A stretch of DNA of 57,618 bases. Source: Dipetalonema caudispina. Lineage: Eukaryota; Nematoda; Chromadorea; Rhabditida; Onchocercidae. Of the stretch, positions 50,011-57,618 are shown one piece after another. The notes under the pieces are model-generated. The model had not been told where the DNA came from. It ran no database searches and saw nothing but the letters and a program-made list of their open reading frames with translations. How positions within the stretch are numbered: the stretch's first letter is position 1; every line of letters starts with the position of its first letter. A program made the position numbers and the translations under genes. The stretch spans positions 22,501 to 80,118 of the forward strand of contig JABVXV010000291.1 of assembly GCA_013365325.1 (NCBI GenBank), in the 5' to 3' direction.

Positions 50011-51650
50011 ACTTTGCATGTTACTTGCATTATTTCTGGATGAAATAGTCGGAAGAATAAATAGTTTGTAAACAATAAATAGATGAAAGAAACTTTTACA
50101 TGAAATTTAAAATCTCGAAAAAGAATATCATTTATGGCTTATCTTACGAGAGAAGGCAGAAAACAAAAATTTAAATGAACTTCACCGTAAGATGTCGCAA
50201 AAACATACAACTAAGTGGAATTTATTAGATTCGTATCATTTGCCACGATCAAATCATCGCGATAGTTTTTGTATAATAATAAGAAAATGTTGAGTTGAGT
50301 AAGATTATCCTGAAAAATCCTGATTGCTAAAAATTAAAAACGAACCTTCTTTTTTGGGTAACTTGGAAGTGTTTATGGTATTGTTGCAAAAGTATGTCAA
50401 ATGTTTAATCTTTTGTAATTAATTTGTTACAGCTGAATTATTTTCAGCAAAATAAATCAAAAATTTGGTAGAGAAATGAGAGTGATATAAAATAACTACT
50501 CGACTAAAATGATATTATAGCCTAAAACTGTATCTTATTCATTCAATAAAATTAGCATATTACATAGATTTAGATTATGCAAAAAAAAAAAATGATAATC
50601 GAGAAAAAGTTTTACATTCATGAAACTGTCTTTTCAATAAATTGTACTGTAATTGATCGAAATGTTCCAGGCAAAATGTTTCAATGATCCAATATCCGAA
50701 CTGCACAAATAGCGACCCGCTGTAAGCCATCAAAAATAATATATAACAGATGGTATTAAACATCATCCGCTAAGTCGGGAATGATTTCTTCGCGCGATCC
50801 TGAAATATCGATCACTGGAATTGAACAAGTAATTTTATTTAAGTGGGAAAACAAATGCACTGAAACCAGGCCAGAAATAAGACAATAATAGTTGGATCTA
50901 TAATAAATATTTGGCCCACTAAACATTTATTTCTCATTTTTACATTAACAAAAAATTTTCAAAACGAAGAAAAAAAAAAAAAAAAAAAAAAAAGAAAACC
51001 TATACAATTAATACAGCAGGCATATGCAATAATTCATTGTTTCCATCAAATGCCTCCTAAAAATGAACCATTTAAATAATACCGAATGAAATATAAAATC
51101 TTTTACCAAATGTTAATTAACATTACAATTTAATTGCTATACTAATTATTGCTCCTTTTTGAAATGATTAATAATTAATGATAACGTTGAATAGTGAATA
51201 AAACATGGTAAATTGGATGAGGAGAAAATCATATCAAATTATATAATAAACAAAAAAAAAAAAAAAAATAATTTTTTGAAACTAATCAGTTAATGTTTTG
51301 TACAATTTTTTGGCAGCTATCAGAGGTGAACTTGAGAAAAAAGAGAAATGCTAGTTTTAATAGACAAAAATAACAACTGTATGATGGATAATCAGTCTAC
51401 CAAATTTTAATGTCAAATCAATCAATGTGACTTCGAAATCAAAACATTTATTCGTAACATATGGCATAAATAAAATAAATAACAGATATTATTATTAAAA
51501 GAAACAAAAAAAAAAACAAAAATTCATAAACTCCCATCTGAAGCAGCGGATCAATAATATGTATATATCCGTAATGATTGTTAAAATGTCATAATTTTCG
51601 AATATTAATTTTTTGGTTATTTGAAACAAAATCAGAAGAAATTATGTAGT
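50011..51650. other. Non-coding stretch, nothing recognised
   Basis: AT-rich with A runs (50969-50993, 51253-51268). No believable ORF; a 63-codon - strand ORF at 50575-50766 has no features. Confidence 0.6.
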
Positions 51651-51654
51651 CCCA

Positions 51655-51940
51655 CGAAGGTATTCGTTAAAATTTGTCGTAAAACAAGCAGTCAAAGTCA
51701 GAAATCATGATCATCCCCAGGAAATTATGATCAATTCCGGGGAATTAAGGTTATCCTCGGGTAATTATTCGTTCGAATTTCTCGTAAAATAAATAGTTAA
51801 ATTCAAAAATTATGATCATCTTCGAGAAATTATTCGTTAAAATTAATTGTAAAATGAGTAGTTAAACCGGGGAATTACAACTCCAAGAAATTATGATCAT
51901 CCCAGGAAACAATTCGTTAAAATTTGTCGCACAAATGATT
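51655..51940. repeat. Degenerate complex tandem repeat (~65-105 nt spacing)
   Basis: Four copies of a block near ATTCGTTAAAATTTGTCG start at 51662, 51767, 51832 and 51912. Three copies of an ATGATCATC block lie between them (about 51708, 51811, 51891), with GGGGAATTA/GAAATTA links. Unlike the other repeats in the window it is not a microsatellite, and its units have diverged considerably. Confidence 0.8.
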
Positions 51941-52170
51941 CACTAAATCATACAAATTGGCATCATTTTTCTAATCAATTCTCTTTATAAAAAAAAAAAA
52001 AAAAAAAAAGAAAAAAAAAAGGAAAAAAAAATGAGGAAAAAAGAAATTGATTTTCAAAAAAGAAAACAACAAACTTTTAATTTAAAAAAAAAAAAAAAAA
52101 AAATAATGAAAAATACCTGAAATATAAAAACAATGAATATGGTAAATAGCTATTTTCTAGGCAATCATAT

Positions 52171-52257
52171 TCAACCAAATCAAATCAAATCACATCGAAC
52201 CAAATTAAACCAAACCAGCCAAACAACTAACCGATCAACTAACCCATCAACCATCTA
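52171..52257 (+). repeat. CAAAT/AACCA degenerate simple repeat
   Basis: A strand-asymmetric stretch almost free of G, built of CAAAT, CAACTAAC and AACCA units. Confidence 0.7.
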
Positions 52258-52816
52258 TGAAGGAAATTTAACCGGTCTGAAATTCGTCCCCCGTTTTTTT
52301 TTTTTTTTTTCTCCGTTCTGTTTCTCTTTCCTCTCATTTTGTACTATCATTTGGTTAATATGTTCGGTATTGAAAAATAAAATTATAATAGAAAAAAAAA
52401 AAAAAGTGATAGATGAAATTGTTGGCAGCATTTTCTTCTTTCTCTTCTTCTTCGTATTTTTTTGTTTTCCTTCGATTGAAATCATATAAAACATATATAT
52501 ATATATATTTTTTTTTTTTTCTTTAAAAAATTTTTTAATTAGTAATTTAAATTGTAAAAATTGTTGAAAACATAAATGTATTAGAAATAGATTCTTTTAG
52601 ATTTGCATAAAATAATTTCATTTCATGTAATATTTCAGTGTTTCAGATGATTTTTGCAACAATTCATTGATTACATAAGTATTTGGCAAAAGTATCGGCA
52701 ATTTGTTGATTAACAATATTTTTAAGTAAATGGTTTCCTTTCAGCTTTTTCATACTATACACAATTTTTCAAGCAAAATAAACATCTATTTTTATAAATA
52801 GCAATTTTTCACTTCA

Positions 52817-52905
52817 TAATATATATATATATATATACAGACACACACACACAGAGACAGACACACACACACAGACAGAGACACACACACACACACACAC
52901 ACACA
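52817..52905 (+). repeat. (TA)n(CA/GA)n compound microsatellite
   Basis: About 10 TA units are followed by ACACAC tracts interrupted by GAGACAGAC. The order mirrors the compound repeat near 56866. Confidence 0.9.
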
Positions 52906-53076
52906 TGCTACGATATTTTTTCTTCACTTAGATTTCTATCGATGAAAGTGAAAAAAAAAGAAAGAAAAGTAAAGAAAAACAAAAAGAAATTCCATAAAAA
53001 TATGATAGCATTTATCTCTTAAATAAACCAAATGTTTGCTATGATATGATACAAAATCATAACTTATGAAAATAAA

Positions 53077-53292
53077 TGATAAAAGTTAAAAGTGATAAAG
53101 GATTAAATAGAAACGTTGAAAAAAAAAAAAAAAAGGAAGAAGTGATAATGGGCATAAGTAATAAAGGAATAAACAATAATATAAACGATAAAAATTAAGA
53201 AAAGATCAAATCAATAATATAGAAAGATTGAAAGATAAAAGTTAATTGTAGGGAAAGATCAAACGATAAAATAAGAAGCAATAAAGCGATAA
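53077..53292 (+). promoter_or_regulatory. Cluster of GATAA motifs
   Basis: Seven NGATAA sites on the same strand in 216 nt: TGATAA at 53077, 53093 and 53143; CGATAA at 53186, 53264 and 53287; AGATAA at 53233. TGATAA is the known core of nematode intestinal GATA-factor sites (ELT-2 type). The block is purine-rich and partly repetitive, so a degenerate GATAAA simple repeat is the alternative reading. Confidence 0.3.
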
Positions 53293-56200
53293 TTAAGAAA
53301 AATAAATAGCCTTTGGTGAAATTTCTTGAAAACCGAAGAACTTGTTTGTTCGATCATTCATCCGATTATCAGCTGGTATCAATTGTGTTTTTCAAAATTT
53401 TAGTGCCTTTATGAAAGAGAAAATCAATTCAATTGAATTTTATTTCTTGTTTTTCAGTTGTATTTAATTCTTCATTTTTACACATTTAACCGTTCAAATA
53501 TTTGAATCTTTTATTTATTATCATATTGTGTTAATTTCATCCGTTGCATATATTTTGTTGTTATTTCAATCAAATATATTAAGAATGCTCAAAAATAGAA
53601 TTTCATTTCAGAATTACGAATTTAATTTCTTACAATTTCCAACTCGTTTCTATTTCCTAACTAATGCTCTGTTACAATGAATGGTGAAATTTTGTAGCAT
53701 AACAAAAATGTCATCTATTGGCCTTATCTTCCGTTTCAGAAACATAATATGGGAATTACAAATTTTTTGATTTGTTCATTTTTTCTTCATTATATCTTTA
53801 TAAGTGATAATTAACAAGTTTTATGTAATTAACGATAATTGTTAATCATAAATTATCATCTTTAATTATTCAAAAATTTCTGCTTCTTTTTTTTATCTTT
53901 AAAAACATGATCGAATTGCTACTCAAATATATGATATCTTGTTGAGTTCTTAATTAAATTTGAATTTTTTTAAATAAAATTAGTTAAAATAATGCATGTC
54001 CAGATTTATCAACATAAAAAGCCAGGTTTCGAATCGCTAAAATCAATCCTATTGTATCCTTTATTTCCTGTTCAATCAAACATTTCCGAGCTTCTTTTTC
54101 CCTAAGTTTGTTCTCTTAATAGTATGAAGATTCTTTTCTGATCTGAGAACAACATGAAATTTTTTTGTTGCTATCATTTCATTCGTTTATAATAAATGAT
54201 AAGATGTTAATGACGATATTGGTGATGATAATGGCTGTGATGATCGATGAAAATGATTGATATTGTTGTTGCTTGATATCTTCATAGAATTCTTTAGGAT
54301 AATCATTCCACTCTTTTCATTCCTTCTAAAAATTCCACATAAATGAAAAGAGTTGAGATATGAAAAAAAAAAAAAAAAAAAGGATTTTATTTACAGTTTA
54401 CAATCTTATTTCATCGCTTTTTGCGGTACATGAAAACAATATTTGCTTCATAACATATATCTTCAATAGCTCTCTCACATGTACAAACTAAATACATTCG
54501 ATAGATATCTATCAGAATAAGCAAACAACTATAAGTTAGAAACTTTGAAGGCATACATACAATCAAACAATAAAATATTTAAAACGATGAAAGTGATCAG
54601 TAAAGCAGTTAAAAATTCAACATTTTTCTCTTTTTCATCCATTCTTTCTTTTCCTTCGACCTCTTTCATCGTCCTCATCATCTTCTTCTTCTTCTTCTAT
54701 CCCTTTCTTTACTTTCAGCTATCATCTAATAGCTATAGCACAGTTGCTCGAACTAAAATCTTCTTCATTCACTTTTCATTCTCCCTTATTTTTATAATTT
54801 TATTATTTTTCATCATAATTTATTTCATTACATTGCTATTCATTTTTTTTTTTTTTTTATCTTATCATATGAAAACTTTCGAAATTTGCACATATTTGCT
54901 AATTTTTGCAATACTTTCCTTTTTATTTGCTTTATTTTTGTTAATATTTTCAATAATAATAATTCGATTGGTTTAAATTTTCGATAATTTAAAAATTTTC
55001 AAATCTGCACAAATTGTATTTTGATTATGAAACAAAGTATTAAATGGAAATTAATAGCACATTTGTTTATTGGCAGATTTAATTCCAATTTTTTTTTTTT
55101 TTTTTTTTTTTTTTTATTACAAAAAACAATAGCCAATACCAAAGAAGTGAAGGATGTTAATTTGATGCTAAAAAGATTCATAAATGCAAGGCAAAATTTG
55201 CATAAGGCTAATTTGGTCATTCATTCATCACTTTAATATTTTGTTTTATTTTGGATACTGTTAATGTTTAATTTTCTGATTTGCTCTGTAATTTTGTTAT
55301 TTCACTTTATTTGTTGCTTTTCCTTCGCATTTACTTATTTTTGTGTGAAACTTATCTACTTCTATTCTTGGATTTTATGAAATGTGAAATGAGTGAAAAA
55401 TGAACTTCAGAATTTAAATTATCGTTGAAATTATGCCTGTTGATACTTGTAAAATTAGTATAAATTCAAGATATACTGATATCTCTTGCCTCGTTTCATA
55501 TGATGACGAATTCCGAAATCTAAGAAAAGCCGTTATTTTGAGCTTTAGTACATTCTAAACATATAAATTTTAAAATAAAATACAGCTTAAGTACATTCGA
55601 AATAGTTTTTTTTTTTTTTCAAAAATAATCTTCTTTTAAATTGCTCAATTTCAAGATTACATTACTAACTTTTACATTTTTAACTCCTTTCTAAACTAAT
55701 TTTTACTGTTAATGTGAATCTTTTTGAGAATATTAAGGGTAAAATAAATTTATTTGTAAGGTTAGGAAGAATATTAATAGTAATGATGGTACTATTACAT
55801 TGATTTAAAAATGAGGCTTAGCATTCTTCCATTATCTGGTCAACGGTACTGGACATTGATTTTACTATACATTTAATTACTTTATCCTATTTCGAAACTA
55901 TGACAAATAAAAAGTCTCTCGTGAAACTTAATAACAATAAAAATCTTCGCATCTTAAGATAATTAAGTTGATCAGCGCCTTATAAAATAAAACGAAAAAT
56001 TCAAATCAAATTTTAATATCAAATACTGTGAAGTATTTTGAAATTTTTGACAAGAATTAAAGAAAGAGATTGTATCGGCAACATGACAGATATGTATGCT
56101 AATTGCATACAGTACTTTTCTGTTAATCCATAATTTATGGTTAAATTACAGTTACTGAAAAAGTAGGATATACGTATGATAAGAACTGATCAGAAATATA

Positions 56201-56840
56201 TTCATTTCATGTGTTAATTTCATTTTTCACAGAACCAAATTTTGATTTGGTGTGTACTGCGTGATAGTCATAGCTTACATAATGATTGAAATCTATTAAA
56301 TTCCAAGTTTGATTTTAAGTTATCGCTGTTAGCTAAATTCTCTCTTTTTTTGAAAAAAAAAAAAAAAAATTAAAACCAGATTAAAGTTTTCTTAATTCTG
56401 CTTGCATATATATATAGAGATAGATAGATATACATAATTAAAAATACTTCCAAGTGCAACTTTTGCAAATTAATAGGAAGTTCAGCAGCAACAGTCATCC
56501 ATTTATTTTTTAATCAACATGTGAAAATTCTCAATCCGTTATAATTTCAATAAATTTCAATGTTTCCCGAGTAAAAATATACTGCAATTTTATGATCTTT
56601 GAATTTAAGAAAAAAAAAAGGGATTTTGTTAATTTTAGAAAACAAATTTCGTTCGATTTTAATGAATAGTTGAGAATGATTACAAATATGAAAGATACAA
56701 ATCATTTATCGATATAATTTAACAGTGTCAAAATTTCGAACAATTAAAATATCAGAAAGGAACAAATAATCTTAAAAGATTTTATTGTTTCATTAAATTC
56801 AAAAAGATTTTGTGCACATTCATTTTTAAAATTCTGTGCT
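53293..56840. other. Non-coding stretch, nothing firm
   Basis: 3.5 kb of AT-rich DNA. Pyrimidine-rich text at 54620-54970 yields a long Phe/Ile/Leu ORF that I read as T-rich simple sequence, not a membrane protein. T runs occur at 54845-54859 and 55090-55115. Confidence 0.55.
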
Positions 56841-56856
56841 AATTCTAACTTGAACA

Positions 56857-56865
<9 letters not shown>

Positions 56866-56910
<45 letters not shown>

Positions 56911-56911
56911 G

Positions 56912-56939
<28 letters not shown>
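56866..56939 (+). repeat. (CA)n(TA)n compound microsatellite
   Basis: About 20 CA units, a short ATACACAGA bridge, then about 14 TA units. Confidence 0.95.
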
Positions 56940-56943
<4 letters not shown>

Positions 56944-57494
56944 GCATACATACTTTCTGTTAGGACATTTAGTCCAGTAATTTTAACAACATTTTCAAAA
57001 GCTTAAAATTCAATGGACAAAATTTCCGCTGTACTAAACAGCTGTCATTTCGTTTATCTGTTTCACATTTTCCAATTCAAATTTTCTATTTTTCTTTCTT
57101 TCTTTCCTTCTTTCTCTCTTCTTCTTTTTTTTTTTGCATCTTTGCTTACTTTCTTCATAAACCATTATCATTGATAGGCGTACAAAGAAATATTAAAATT
57201 CGATAAATTGTCACATTTTAACAATATTAAAATGTTTGAAATTATATTTTTGATTTCAAATAATGTTAATAAAATTTGTTAAAAGTAGAAGGAAATTGGT
57301 TAGCTGTTATAGCGTAAAATATAAATCATATTTCGAACTACAATTATTAAAGTGTTAAATTATCATTTGAAAATAAAAGCCATACTTGAACAATAAGAAA
57401 TTTTAGGGTTAAAAATATAATATCCCTAATGATAGGTTAAGTATTTTTATTTTGGTTAATAATACTATAAATAATGAAAGGATGAAAAAAAAAC
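56940..57494. other. Non-coding stretch, nothing recognised
   Basis: AT-rich with a pyrimidine-rich patch (57088-57136, TTTCTTTCTTTCCTTC). No ORF or RNA gene. Confidence 0.6.

Positions 57495-57618
<124 letters not shown>

Noticed and set aside
54545..54976. 143-codon ORF that looks like a multi-pass membrane protein
   Set aside because: Almost all Phe, Ile, Leu and Ser from T-rich and TC-rich simple sequence; no conserved motif, and one TTT run after another.
56744..56947. 67-codon - strand ORF
   Set aside because: Encoded by (TA)n(CA)n repeats.

Overview
The window looks like nuclear DNA of an AT-rich, intron-rich nematode, most likely a filarial (onchocercid) worm or close relative. Reasons: roughly three quarters A+T by eye, dozens of A or T runs of 10-43 nt, many short exons, and acceptors mostly of the TTTTCAG/TTTTAG type. 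The two recognisable genes are animal genes. I see no sign of bacterial (for example Wolbachia) or viral sequence. The genus cannot be fixed from this window.

Region 1 (1-2251): one unrecognised 63-codon ORF (192-383) followed by an AATAAA, then about 1.8 kb of non-coding, homopolymer-rich DNA ending in a T-rich splice-acceptor-like site before the next gene.

Region 2 (2252-35558, + strand): one complete gene for the heavy chain of cytoplasmic dynein 2, the retrograde motor of intraflagellar transport (DYNC2H1; C. elegans CHE-3). I reconstructed 88 phase-compatible exons giving 12,630 nt, or 4,209 residues, close to the known family length. All parts are present: tail, linker, AAA1-AAA4 P-loop regions, antiparallel stalk with microtubule-binding domain, AAA5/6 and C-terminal domain. 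Two introns are not GT-AG in this sequence: one GC-AG (donor 27038) and one where the expected GTATGT donor reads ATATGT (23183).

Region 3 (35559-36981): a 1.4 kb convergent intergenic spacer carrying poly(A) signals.

Region 4 (36982-40610, - strand): a four-exon gene for a 213-residue VGLL4/Tgi-type transcriptional cofactor. It has two Tondu (TEAD-binding) motifs, a PPxY motif (WW-domain ligand of the YAP/Yorkie type) and a canonical PLDLS CtBP-binding motif. This is the most interesting protein in the window, because one small protein appears built to touch TEAD, YAP and CtBP together.

Region 5 (about 40650-57618): 17 kb with no gene I can support, lying upstream of the VGLL4-like gene. 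It holds microsatellites, a 43-A/37-T palindrome, several pyrimidine-rich or GC-richer islands that stand out from the AT background, a 65-nt pre-miRNA-like hairpin (46788-46852), a degenerate tandem repeat (51655-51940) and a cluster of GATAA motifs (53077-53292). It is best read as a regulatory or intergenic domain. The window ends inside an (ATT)n microsatellite.

The two genes are tail to tail and have no obvious shared pathway: one acts in ciliated sensory neurons as a transport motor, the other in nuclear Hippo/TEAD signalling.
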